Position numbers and translations under genes: made by a program. From NCBI RefSeq assembly GCF_024494355.1, contig NZ_JAKNQY010000032.1, forward strand, positions 1 through 64,000: 64,000 bases of DNA, written 5' to 3'. Numbering within the stretch: the first letter of the stretch is position 1; each line of letters starts with the position of its first letter. The stretch comes from Pseudomonas sp. Q11. GTDB taxonomy: Bacteria > Pseudomonadota > Gammaproteobacteria > Pseudomonadales > Pseudomonadaceae. The notes under the pieces were generated by a model. It was not told the origin of the DNA and did not search any database. It worked only from the letters and a program-made list of their open reading frames with translations. Positions 1 through 6,901 of the stretch are shown in pieces.

Positions 1-110
1 TGGGCCGGCTTCCGGATTTTCAAAAGTGAGCCGCCGTCAGGGCGGAACCCTAAGCAGCCGCTACCGCAGCAACGGATATGCACACTCCCGCCTGGAAAAA
101 GGCGAGCAGC

Positions 111-153
111 AAAAAAAACGGCGCTTTTCATTTCTGAAACAAGCACCGTTTTT
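111..153. terminator. Imperfect hairpin, likely bidirectional terminator
   Basis: An A-run, ACGGcGCTT, a 14-base loop, AAGCaCCG and a T-run form a hairpin with one mismatch, flanked by A6 and T6. It lies beyond the 3' end of pbpG and could stop transcription from either side. Bases 1-110 hold no gene that I can support. Confidence 0.5.
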
Positions 154-201
154 CCTAAGTGAACAGCATTACGCTGAAGCGGGGCTTTTTGTCAGGCTAA
201 T

Positions 202-1140
202 TTACTTGGACGCCTCGACTACACCGGTTTGGCGGCTCTTGAGGTTCTTGGCGGCCTTGTATTGAAGCGCAACGGCAGGAACGCTGGCGCTTTTGCCGGT
301 TTCCACCCAGCTACGGATCCGGCTGGCGTCGGCGAAGTGGGTGTATTTACCGAACGCATCCAGCACCACCAGAGCCATCGGTCGATTGCCCATCTTCGTC
401 ACCAGCACCAGGCAGTGGCCGGCCTGATTGGTAAAGCCGGTCTTGGTCAGTTGGATGTCCCAGCCGGCCTTGTGGACCAGGTGGTCGGTGTTGCGAAAAC
501 CCAGGCTATAAGCCGGCTTGCGGAAGGTTACGGTCTTTTCCTTGGTGGTACTCAGTTCGCTCAGCAATGGATATTTGCGGGCCGCGATCAGCAGTTTGGT
601 CAGGTCCCTGGCGGTGGAAACGTTATGAATCGACAGGCCTGTGGGCTCGACATAGTGCGTGCTGGTCATGCCCAGCGCCTTTGCCTTGGCGTTCATGGCG
701 GCGATGAACGCGGCGTAACCGCCCGGGTAGTGATGGGCGAGGCTGGCGGCGGCGCGGTTTTCCGACGACATCAGGGCGATCAGCAGTGCGTCACGGCGTG
801 ACAGTTCGCTGTTGAGCTTGACCCGGGAAAATACGCCCTTCATCTCCGGTGTATTGGCGATGGTCATGGAGATGTATTCATTCAGATCCTGTCTGGCATC
901 CAGCACGATCAGGCCGGTCATCAGTTTAGTCACCGAAGCAATGGGCACCACCACGTCAGGATTGCTGGCATAAACGACTTTATCCGTCTGCAAGTCCAAG
1001 AGTATCGCGCTGCCCGAGGCGACTTGCAGTTTTGAGGTGTCTCGTGGGGTGGCGATGGTTTCCTGCGCGTCGACATTTTGCGTGATAAAGGTACCTGTGA
1101 AAGCGATGAACAGGCTGAGGATCGAAAGACGGATTTTCAC
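202..1140 (-). CDS. pbpG: D-alanyl-D-alanine endopeptidase (PBP7/8 type)
   Basis: This is a low-molecular-mass penicillin-binding protein of about 312 residues that would cleave D-Ala-meso-DAP cross-bridges in periplasmic peptidoglycan. The three signature motifs of peptidase family S11 are visible: SVTK inside PIASVTKLMTG, SEN inside SSENRAAASLAHH, and KTG inside LTKTGFTNQAGHC. A signal peptide (IRLSILSLFIAFTGTF, cleavage near VDA-QE) opens the protein. I chose the GTG at 1140, which gives MKIRLSI after initiation, because an upstream ATG at 1179 would put 13 polar residues before the signal peptide. It is read toward the left and ends near an imperfect terminator. Confidence 0.9.
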   Translation of the reverse strand: MKIRLSILSLFIAFTGTFITQNVDAQETIATPRDTSKLQVASGSAILLDLQTDKVVYASNPDVVVPIASVTKLMTGLIVLDARQDLNEYISMTIANTPEMKGVFSRVKLNSELSRRDALLIALMSSENRAAASLAHHYPGGYAAFIAAMNAKAKALGMTSTHYVEPTGLSIHNVSTARDLTKLLIAARKYPLLSELSTTKEKTVTFRKPAYSLGFRNTDHLVHKAGWDIQLTKTGFTNQAGHCLVLVTKMGNRPMALVVLDAFGKYTHFADASRIRSWVETGKSASVPAVALQYKAAKNLKSRQTGVVEASK

Positions 1141-1288
1141 GCGAGTAGACTCGATAGAGTTGAAGGTGCCGTGCAGCAATGGCTTGTTAAAAAGCGCTGC
1201 ATTTTATGAGTATGGGCGAGGACAACGCTATATGCCTGTACCGCCGGGGCTTGCGATTAAATAAAGTTTAATGAAGGGCCCAAAAACG

Positions 1289-1381
1289 CCTGTGGGAGCG
1301 AGGCCGCTTGCGATAGCGGTGTGTCAGTCAACATTGATGAGGGCTGATACAGCGCTATCGCGAACAGGCTCGCTCCCACTG
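1289..1381. repeat. REPIN-like element (two inverted REP sequences)
   Basis: Two oppositely oriented REP hairpins (TGTGGGAGCGAGGCCGCTTG and its near complement ending CTCGCTCCCAC) flank a short variable spacer. It fills the pbpG-folD intergenic region. The same family recurs at least six more times in the window. Confidence 0.85.
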
Positions 1382-1407
1382 GGTTTGGAGCTGGGCTGAA
1401 AGGCGTA

Positions 1408-2262
1408 TCAGCTATGCAGCGTCTCCGCCGCATACAAGGTGTTTTCCAGGAGGCAGGCGCGGGTCATCGGGCCTACACCGCCAGGGACCGGGGTGATCCA
1501 GCCTGCGCGGGGCAGGGCGGTTTCGTAGATTACGTCGCCAACCAGCTTGCCATCGTCCTGGCGGTTGATACCCACATCGATGACGATGGCGCCCTCCTTG
1601 ATCCACTCGCCCTTCACCAGGCCAGGCTTGCCGGCGGCAACCACCACCAGGTCGGCGCGACCGACGTGTCCAGCCAGGTCCTTGGTAAAGCGATGGGTCA
1701 CGGTGACGGTGCAGCCGGCCAGCAGCAGTTCCATGGCCATCGGACGGCCAACGATGTTGGACGCGCCAACAACCACGGCATCGAGGCCGTAAAGGTCCAC
1801 GCCGGTGCTTTCCAGCAACGTCATGATGCCTTTGGGAGTGCAGGGGCGCAGCAGCGGGATACGCTGGGCCAGGCGGCCGACATTATAAGGATGGAAGCCG
1901 TCGACATCTTTGTCCGGGCGGATGCGTTCCAGCAGTTTGGAGGCGTCGAGGTGTTCAGGCAGGGGCAGTTGGAGCAGAACGCCGTCGATGTTCGGGTCGT
2001 CGTTCAGGCGATCGATCAGATCGGCCAACGCTTGTTGAGTGGTTTCGGAAGGCAGGTCGTAGGCCTGGGAAAGGAAGCCGACCTCTTCACAGTCTTTACG
2101 CTTGTGCGAGACATAAACCTGAGAGGCAGGATCGCTGCCGACCAGGATCACCGCAAGGCCGGGCGTGCGCAGGCCTTGCTGGCGGCGCTCGTTGACTCGT
2201 TGGGCGATCTGCTGGCGCAGGCTGGCGGCGATCGATTTGCCGTCGATAAGTTGTGCAGTCAT
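1408..2262 (-). CDS. folD: Bifunctional methylenetetrahydrofolate dehydrogenase / cyclohydrolase
   Basis: FolD makes 10-formyl-THF from 5,10-methylene-THF in the cytoplasm, using NADP and then water, and feeds purine and formyl-Met synthesis. The 284-residue length is normal for the family. Visible hallmarks are the substrate-site segment YVSHKRKDCEEVGF with the catalytic Lys, the nucleotide-binding stretch GASNIVGRPMAMELL, and the C-terminal signature PVPGGVGPMTRACLLENT. It starts at ATG 2262 and is transcribed away from the tRNA cluster. It is a single gene with no obvious operon partner here. Confidence 0.96.
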   Translation of the reverse strand: MTAQLIDGKSIAASLRQQIAQRVNERRQQGLRTPGLAVILVGSDPASQVYVSHKRKDCEEVGFLSQAYDLPSETTQQALADLIDRLNDDPNIDGVLLQLPLPEHLDASKLLERIRPDKDVDGFHPYNVGRLAQRIPLLRPCTPKGIMTLLESTGVDLYGLDAVVVGASNIVGRPMAMELLLAGCTVTVTHRFTKDLAGHVGRADLVVVAAGKPGLVKGEWIKEGAIVIDVGINRQDDGKLVGDVIYETALPRAGWITPVPGGVGPMTRACLLENTLYAAETLHS

Positions 2263-2393
2263 TGCGCGTGGTTAACCATCGAGAGGGGAAAAAAAGAGAA
2301 CGCATTCTCGCATGCCGAGGCGTGAGGGCAAAGGCGCTTGGTCTGCAAATTCCCCTAACCCCTTTAATTAAATGAATTTTTTTTAAAAAAGAG

Positions 2394-2420
2394 TTGACGA
2401 CCTATCAGGCCGTCTATAAC
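2394..2420 (+). promoter_or_regulatory. Likely sigma70 promoter of the tRNA cluster
   Basis: TTGACG at 2394-2399 and TATAAC at 2415-2420 are close to consensus but only 15 bases apart. An A/T-rich tract precedes them. The tRNA-Arg gene begins about 120 bases downstream, so a processed leader would be expected. The assignment is inference from position. Confidence 0.5.
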
Positions 2421-2543
2421 ATTCGTCGCACTTGTCGGGCACAGCCTAGCACTGGTTAAGAAGGTGGAGCGGAGTGAGTTGTTTTAACTCGGTAACACTG
2501 AAAGCACTTAGTTTGTAATCGTCCAAGAATACAGATTAAAAAG

Positions 2544-2620
2544 GCGCCCGTAGCTCAGCTGGATAGAGCATCCGCCTTCTAAGCGGATGGTCGCAGGTTC
2601 GAGTCCTGCCGGGTGCGCCA
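2544..2620 (+). tRNA. tRNA-Arg (anticodon TCT)
   Basis: A full cloverleaf can be folded. The 7-bp acceptor GCGCCCG pairs with CGGGTGC, the anticodon stem TCCGC/GCGGA closes the loop CTTCTAA (anticodon TCT), the T-arm is GGTTCGAGTCC, and the 3' CCA is encoded. It is the first of three tRNA genes that precede tig in pseudomonads. Confidence 0.96.
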
Positions 2621-2661
2621 ATTAGGCAGCTTTGGCACAAGTAAGGCAGCAAGGCAATATG

Positions 2662-2737
2662 GTGGGCGTAGCTCAGTTGGTAGAGCACGGGATTGTGACT
2701 CCCGTTGTCGTGGGTTCGATCCCCATCGTCCACCCCA
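2662..2737 (+). tRNA. tRNA-His (anticodon GTG)
   Basis: Acceptor GTGGGCG pairs with CGTCCAC. The anticodon loop reads ATTGTGA with GTG, the T-arm is GGTTCGATCC and CCA is encoded. The base before the acceptor (2661) is G, opposite a C discriminator, as expected for the extra G-1 of tRNA-His. Confidence 0.96.
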
Positions 2738-2748
2738 TATTCTAGAGA

Positions 2749-2782
2749 GGCGCCAGATTTAACAATCTGGCGCCTTTGCTTT
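2749..2782 (+). terminator. Rho-independent terminator after tRNA-His
   Basis: An 11-bp perfect stem (2749-2759 with 2764-2774) and a TAAC loop are followed by TTTGCTTT. It lies between tRNA-His and tRNA-Leu, so the tRNA-Leu gene may depend on read-through or its own start. Confidence 0.8.
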
Positions 2783-2795
2783 AAAAGCTTGATAC

Positions 2796-2880
2796 GCGGA
2801 TGTGGTGGAATTGGTAGACACACTGGATTTAGGTTCCAGCGCCGCAAGGTGTGAGAGTTCGAGTCTCTCCGTCCGCACCA
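2796..2880 (+). tRNA. tRNA-Leu (anticodon TAG)
   Basis: This is an 85-base class II tRNA with acceptor GCGGATG, anticodon loop TTTAGGT (TAG), a long variable arm, T-arm AGTTCGAGTCT and encoded CCA. It is the last member of the tRNA cluster. Confidence 0.96.
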
Positions 2881-2906
2881 TACAAGTCGCTATTTAAATA
2901 GCAGAG

Positions 2907-2945
2907 AACGGCGCAGTACCTGAAGAGGGCTGCGCCGTTTTTGTT
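2907..2945 (+). terminator. Rho-independent terminator after tRNA-Leu
   Basis: AACGGCGCAG (2907-2916) pairs with CTGCGCCGTT (2930-2939) and is followed by a T-rich tract. It closes the tRNA transcription unit. Confidence 0.85.
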
Positions 2946-3087
2946 TCTACGTTTTTTTTTGTTGTATCGCCAGCCCTGGTTCGGGGGGTGTGTGGGGCGC
3001 TTGGGTCATCGCGATTGTGTTTCGTGATGATACGCGGCATGCCCGTCGGTCTCCTCGCGAGACCGGATGCCGGGTGCGCGGGTTTGT

Positions 3088-3107
3088 CGCTTCTATATAT
3101 AGAAGCG
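3088..3107. promoter_or_regulatory. Perfect 20-bp palindrome, possible operator
   Basis: CGCTTCTATATATAGAAGCG is its own reverse complement, with an alternating TATATA centre. It lies about 200 bases upstream of tig and about 110 bases upstream of the likely tig -35 box. Its function is unknown. Confidence 0.4.
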
Positions 3108-3213
3108 CTGGCCCAGAGCCTTGCAATGATCAGCTGTATTTGCAAACCGGGCGAGACATGACCGTATGTCCGCCCCTAAATCCGGCGCCAGTTTCCAGCC
3201 TTCTTTCAGTAGG

Positions 3214-3242
3214 GTGACTTCTTGAGTTTGACCTACTAGAAT
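3214..3242 (+). promoter_or_regulatory. Candidate sigma70 promoter of tig
   Basis: GTGACT at 3214-3219, a 17-base spacer and TAGAAT at 3237-3242 would start RNA about 55 bases before the tig ATG. Assigned by eye. Confidence 0.45.
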
Positions 3243-3303
3243 GCATGCCCTTGATTCTGGGGTCGGAAACGCCCGGCCAACGTCTGTGCAACGAGGAATA
3301 TCC

Positions 3304-4614
3304 ATGCAAGTTTCTGTTGAAAATACTTCTGCTCTTGAGCGCCGCATGAGCATCACCGTGCCGGCTGAGCGCATCGAGACTCAGGTCAACAAGCGTCTGC
3401 AGCAGACTGCCCAAAAGGCCAAAATCCCAGGTTTTCGCCCAGGCAAAGTGCCAATGAGCGTGATTCGCCAGCGTTACGAAGCTGATGCGCGTCAGGAAGC
3501 CGTGGGCGACGTGATCCAGTCTTCGTTCTACGAAGCGGTCGTCGAGCAGAAGCTGAACCCGGCCGGCGCTCCGTCCGTCGAGCCTAAAGTGCTGGAAAAG
3601 GGTAAGGACCTGGAATTCATCGCCACGTTCGAAGTGTTCCCTGAGTTCACGGTTGCCGGTTTCGAGTCCATCTCCGTCGAGCGTCTGAGCGCCGATGTTT
3701 CGGATGCCGACCTGGACAAGATGCTGGACATCCTGCGCAAGCAGAATACCCGTTTCGAAGTGGCCGATCGTGCCGCCCAGAACGAAGATCAGCTGAACAT
3801 CGATTTCGTCGGCAAGGTCGACGGTGAAGTGTTCGCTGGTGGTTCTGCCAAGGCTACTCAGTTGGTGCTGGGCTCCGGCCGCATGATCCCTGGCTTTGAA
3901 GATGGCCTGGTTGGCGCCAAGGCCGGTGAAGAGCGCGTTCTGAACCTGACCTTCCCTGAGGATTATCAGAACCTGGACCTGGCTGGTAAAGCCGCCGAGT
4001 TCACTGTGACCGTCAACAGCGTTTCCGAGCCAAAACTGCCAGAGTTGAACGAAGAGTTCTTCACTCAGTTCGGCATCAAGGAAACCGGTCTGGAAGGTTT
4101 TCGCGCCGAAGTTCGCAAGAACATGGAGCGTGAACTGCGTCAGGCCATCAAGTCCAAGGTCAAGAACCAGGTCATGGACGGTCTGCTGGCCTCCAACCCG
4201 ATCGAAGTGCCAAAGGCTTTGCTGGACAACGAAGTGAACCGTCTGCGTGTACAGGCTGTTCAACAGTTCGGCGGCAACATCAAGCCGGACCAGCTGCCGG
4301 CTGAGCTGTTCGAAGAACAAGCCAAGCGCCGCGTTGTGCTGGGCCTGATCGTTGCTGAAGTGGTCAAGCAGTTCGAACTCAAGCCTGACGAAGCCCGCGT
4401 TCGCGAGCTGATCCAGGAAATGGCTTCGGCCTACCAGGAGCCTGAGCAAGTCGTGTCCTGGTACTACAAGAACGACCAACAGCTGAACGAAGTCCGTTCG
4501 GTTGTGCTGGAAGAACAAGTTGTGGATACTGTTCTGCAGAAAGCTAGCGTGACCGATAAAGCGGTCTCTTACGAAGAAGCGGTCAAGCCGGTGGAAGCTC
4601 CACAAGCCGATTGA
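3304..4614 (+). CDS. tig: Trigger factor, ribosome-bound chaperone and prolyl isomerase
   Basis: Trigger factor binds ribosomal protein L23 at the exit tunnel and shields nascent chains. The protein has 436 residues. The N-terminal ribosome-binding domain carries the signature GFRPGKVP (seen as PGFRPGKVPMSVIRQRY). An FKBP-type PPIase domain occupies roughly residues 155-240 (NIDFVGKVDGEVFAGG to LNLTFPEDYQN), and the helical arms follow. I chose the ATG at 3304 because it has a GAGGAA ribosome site at the right distance and starts with the family sequence MQVSVENTSALERR. The longer frame from 3241 adds 21 unrelated residues. It heads the tig-clpP-clpX-lon block. Confidence 0.96.
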   Translation: MQVSVENTSALERRMSITVPAERIETQVNKRLQQTAQKAKIPGFRPGKVPMSVIRQRYEADARQEAVGDVIQSSFYEAVVEQKLNPAGAPSVEPKVLEKGKDLEFIATFEVFPEFTVAGFESISVERLSADVSDADLDKMLDILRKQNTRFEVADRAAQNEDQLNIDFVGKVDGEVFAGGSAKATQLVLGSGRMIPGFEDGLVGAKAGEERVLNLTFPEDYQNLDLAGKAAEFTVTVNSVSEPKLPELNEEFFTQFGIKETGLEGFRAEVRKNMERELRQAIKSKVKNQVMDGLLASNPIEVPKALLDNEVNRLRVQAVQQFGGNIKPDQLPAELFEEQAKRRVVLGLIVAEVVKQFELKPDEARVRELIQEMASAYQEPEQVVSWYYKNDQQLNEVRSVVLEEQVVDTVLQKASVTDKAVSYEEAVKPVEAPQAD

Positions 4615-4640
4615 TTGTTCTGCGGTAAGAAATACACACC

Positions 4641-4668
4641 CATAAGCCAGCCTTCGCGCTGGCTTATG
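4641..4668 (+). terminator. Hairpin between tig and clpP without U-tract
   Basis: An 11-bp perfect stem (4641-4651 with 4658-4668) with a six-base loop is not followed by a T-run. It is more likely an mRNA 3'-end stabiliser, attenuator or processing site than a full terminator. Confidence 0.55.
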
Positions 4669-4707
4669 CGTATTCAAGACATAACTATTTGGGAGTGACT
4701 GCGAGAC

Positions 4708-5349
4708 ATGTCCCGCAATTCTTTTTATCAGCAGAACTCTGACATCCAGGCCGCAGGCGGCCTGGTCCCGATGGTTATCGAGCAGTCTGCCCGTGGCGAG
4801 CGTGCCTATGACATCTATTCGCGTCTGCTCAAGGAACGCGTCATTTTCCTGATCGGTCCCGTTGAAGACTACATGGCCAACCTGGTTGCGGCGCAACTGC
4901 TGTTCCTTGAAGCGGAAAACCCGGACAAGGATATCCATCTGTACATCAATTCACCTGGCGGCTCGGTGACGGCAGGTATGTCGATCTACGACACCATGCA
5001 GTTCATCAAGCCCGACGTTTCCACCATCTGCATCGGCCAGGCCTGCAGCATGGGCGCATTCCTGCTCGCCGGTGGCGCGGCGGGGAAGCGTCACTGCCTG
5101 CCTAATTCGCGCATGATGATTCACCAGCCGTTGGGTGGTTTCCAGGGGCAGGCGTCGGACATCGACATCCATGCCAAGGAAATCCTGCACATTCGTTCGC
5201 GCCTGAACTCGTTGCTGGCCCATCACACCGGCCAAAGCCTCGAAACCATCGAGCGTGACACCGAGCGTGACAACTTCATGAGCGCTGAGCGTGCGGCCGA
5301 ATATGGCCTGATCGACTCTGTGATCAACAAGCGTCAAATGCCTGCCTAA
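4708..5349 (+). CDS. clpP: ATP-dependent Clp protease proteolytic subunit
   Basis: ClpP forms the double-heptamer serine protease chamber that works with ClpX and ClpA. The 213 residues match the family length. The catalytic triad is visible: Ser in GQACSMGAFLL, His in MMIHQPLGG, and Asp in YGLIDSVI. The substrate-groove motif YINSPGGSVTAGM is intact. It starts with MSRNSFYQQ at ATG 4708, with GGGAG upstream. It lies 93 bases after tig and 107 bases before clpX, each gap holding a hairpin, so co-transcription with separate mRNA 3'-end control is likely. Confidence 0.97.
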   Translation: MSRNSFYQQNSDIQAAGGLVPMVIEQSARGERAYDIYSRLLKERVIFLIGPVEDYMANLVAAQLLFLEAENPDKDIHLYINSPGGSVTAGMSIYDTMQFIKPDVSTICIGQACSMGAFLLAGGAAGKRHCLPNSRMMIHQPLGGFQGQASDIDIHAKEILHIRSRLNSLLAHHTGQSLETIERDTERDNFMSAERAAEYGLIDSVINKRQMPA

Positions 5350-5387
5350 GCCGCTCAAAATGCAGGTGGTTGGGATGACCGGCCGCC

Positions 5388-5409
5388 TGCGGGCTTGAAA
5401 AAGCCCGCA
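5388..5409 (+). terminator. GAAA-loop hairpin between clpP and clpX
   Basis: TGCGGGCTT pairs with AAGCCCGCA around a GAAA tetraloop. There is no T-run after it, so it is a weak terminator or an RNA stability element. Confidence 0.5.
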
Positions 5410-5456
5410 ATTGCCTTCATCTTGTGTTGCAAGCCTATCGGATTTGGATCGATCGA

Positions 5457-6740
5457 ATGACTGACACCCGCAACGGCGAGGACAACGGCAAACTGCTTTA
5501 TTGCTCCTTCTGTGGCAAAAGCCAGCATGAAGTACGCAAATTGATTGCCGGCCCCTCGGTCTTCATTTGCGACGAGTGCGTCGACCTGTGCAATGACATC
5601 ATCCGCGAGGAGGTGCAGGAAGCCCAGGCCGAAAGCAGCGCGCATAAGTTGCCTTCGCCTAAAGAAATCAGCGGCATCCTTGATCAATATGTCATTGGTC
5701 AGGAACGCGCGAAAAAGGTATTGGCCGTAGCGGTGTACAACCACTACAAGCGCCTGAACCAACGTGACAAAAAGAATGACGAGGTCGAACTCGGCAAGAG
5801 CAACATCCTGCTGATCGGCCCGACAGGCTCGGGTAAAACCCTGCTTGCTGAAACGCTGGCCCGTTTGCTGAACGTTCCATTCACCATCGCCGACGCAACC
5901 ACCCTCACTGAGGCGGGTTATGTGGGGGAGGATGTTGAGAACATTATTCAGAAACTGTTGCAGAAGTGTGATTACGATGTGGAAAAGGCCCAGATGGGTA
6001 TTGTCTACATCGACGAAATCGACAAGATTTCCCGCAAGTCCGACAACCCTTCCATCACCCGGGATGTTTCAGGCGAGGGCGTGCAGCAGGCCTTGCTCAA
6101 GTTGATTGAAGGCACGGTCGCTTCCGTTCCGCCTCAGGGTGGTCGCAAGCATCCGCAGCAGGAGTTCCTGCAAGTCGACACGCGTAACATCCTGTTCATC
6201 TGCGGCGGCGCATTCTCCGGCCTGGAAAAGGTTATTCAGAACCGTTCCACCCGTGGCGGTATTGGTTTCAATGCCGAAGTGCGCAGCAAGGAAGAGGGTA
6301 AGAAGGTCGGTGAATCCCTGCGTGAAGTCGAACCTGATGATCTGGTCAAGTTCGGGCTGATCCCGGAATTCGTGGGTCGCTTGCCGGTCCTGGCTACACT
6401 GGACGAGTTGGATGAAGCTGCATTGATGCAGATTCTGACCGAGCCGAAGAATGCCCTGACCAAGCAATATGCCAAGCTGTTCGAGATGGAAGGTGTAGAC
6501 CTGGAGTTCCGTTCCGACGCGCTGAAATCGGTCGCCAAACGAGCCCTGGAACGTAAAACCGGTGCCCGTGGGTTGCGCTCGATTCTGGAAGGCGTATTGC
6601 TCGACACGATGTATGAGATTCCCTCGCAGTCGGAGGTGAGTAAAGTCGTGATCGACGAGAGCGTTATAGAAGGTAAGTCCAAGCCTTTGTATATCTACGA
6701 AAACAAAGAGCCGGCTGCCAAGGCCGCGCCGGACGCTTAA
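5457..6740 (+). CDS. clpX: ATP-dependent Clp protease unfoldase subunit
   Basis: ClpX is the AAA+ hexamer that recognises tagged substrates and threads them into ClpP. The 427 residues equal the usual pseudomonad length. The N-terminal zinc-binding domain shows the four Cys (YCSFCGKSQ and FICDECVDLC). The Walker A box is GPTGSGKTLL, Walker B is IVYIDEIDKI, and the ClpP-docking loop is expected after the sensor I region. I chose ATG 5457 (MTDTRNGEDNGK). The frame upstream from 5424 has no ribosome site and is not family-like. It is followed by a strong terminator at 6763-6783. Confidence 0.97.
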   Translation: MTDTRNGEDNGKLLYCSFCGKSQHEVRKLIAGPSVFICDECVDLCNDIIREEVQEAQAESSAHKLPSPKEISGILDQYVIGQERAKKVLAVAVYNHYKRLNQRDKKNDEVELGKSNILLIGPTGSGKTLLAETLARLLNVPFTIADATTLTEAGYVGEDVENIIQKLLQKCDYDVEKAQMGIVYIDEIDKISRKSDNPSITRDVSGEGVQQALLKLIEGTVASVPPQGGRKHPQQEFLQVDTRNILFICGGAFSGLEKVIQNRSTRGGIGFNAEVRSKEEGKKVGESLREVEPDDLVKFGLIPEFVGRLPVLATLDELDEAALMQILTEPKNALTKQYAKLFEMEGVDLEFRSDALKSVAKRALERKTGARGLRSILEGVLLDTMYEIPSQSEVSKVVIDESVIEGKSKPLYIYENKEPAAKAAPDA

Positions 6741-6762
6741 GCGTCCCGGTGTCGGAATAAAG

Positions 6763-6783
6763 AAGGGGCCTTCGGGCCCCTTT
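6763..6783 (+). terminator. Rho-independent terminator after clpX
   Basis: AAGGGGCC pairs with GGCCCCTT around a TTCG tetraloop, followed by TTTGCTTTTT. It separates the clp operon from lon. Confidence 0.9.
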
Positions 6784-6814
6784 GCTTTTTGCGCGTTTTA
6801 GACGTGTCTTTGCG

Positions 6815-6841
6815 CTTGTTTTTTTTCAAGGCTGCCCCCAT
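6815..6841 (+). promoter_or_regulatory. Candidate sigma32 heat-shock promoter of lon
   Basis: CTTGTTT at 6815-6821, a 14-base spacer and CCCCAT at 6836-6841 resemble the RpoH consensus CTTGAAA-N(13-15)-CCCCAT. It lies about 60 bases before the lon ATG. Lon is a known heat-shock gene in gamma-proteobacteria, which supports the call. Confidence 0.55.
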
Positions 6842-6901
6842 CTTGGTTTCAAGCTTAATTCCATCTGTTTCCGGCCTTGTGGCCGCCGTAGAGGCGAAAT
6901 C

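Larger units (their letters stand above)
2946..3303. other. Leader region of tig: no gene seen, one strong palindrome
   Basis: These roughly 360 bases separate tRNA-Leu from tig. I see no convincing ORF. They hold a perfect 20-base palindrome at 3088-3107 and a plausible promoter at 3214-3242, listed separately. Confidence 0.6.

Noticed and set aside
26..265. 79-codon plus frame at the window start
   Set aside because: It crosses the terminator and the pbpG 3' end, and its sequence looks random.
2536..2847. 103-codon minus frame over the tRNA genes (sequence DGDRTHDNGSHNP)
   Set aside because: A well-known false ORF produced by translating tRNA genes.
3130..4938. 602-codon minus-strand frame across tig
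   Set aside because: It is antisense to a clear tig/clpP reading with family motifs. Its composition (His, Gln, Leu-rich) is typical of a shadow frame in GC-rich DNA.
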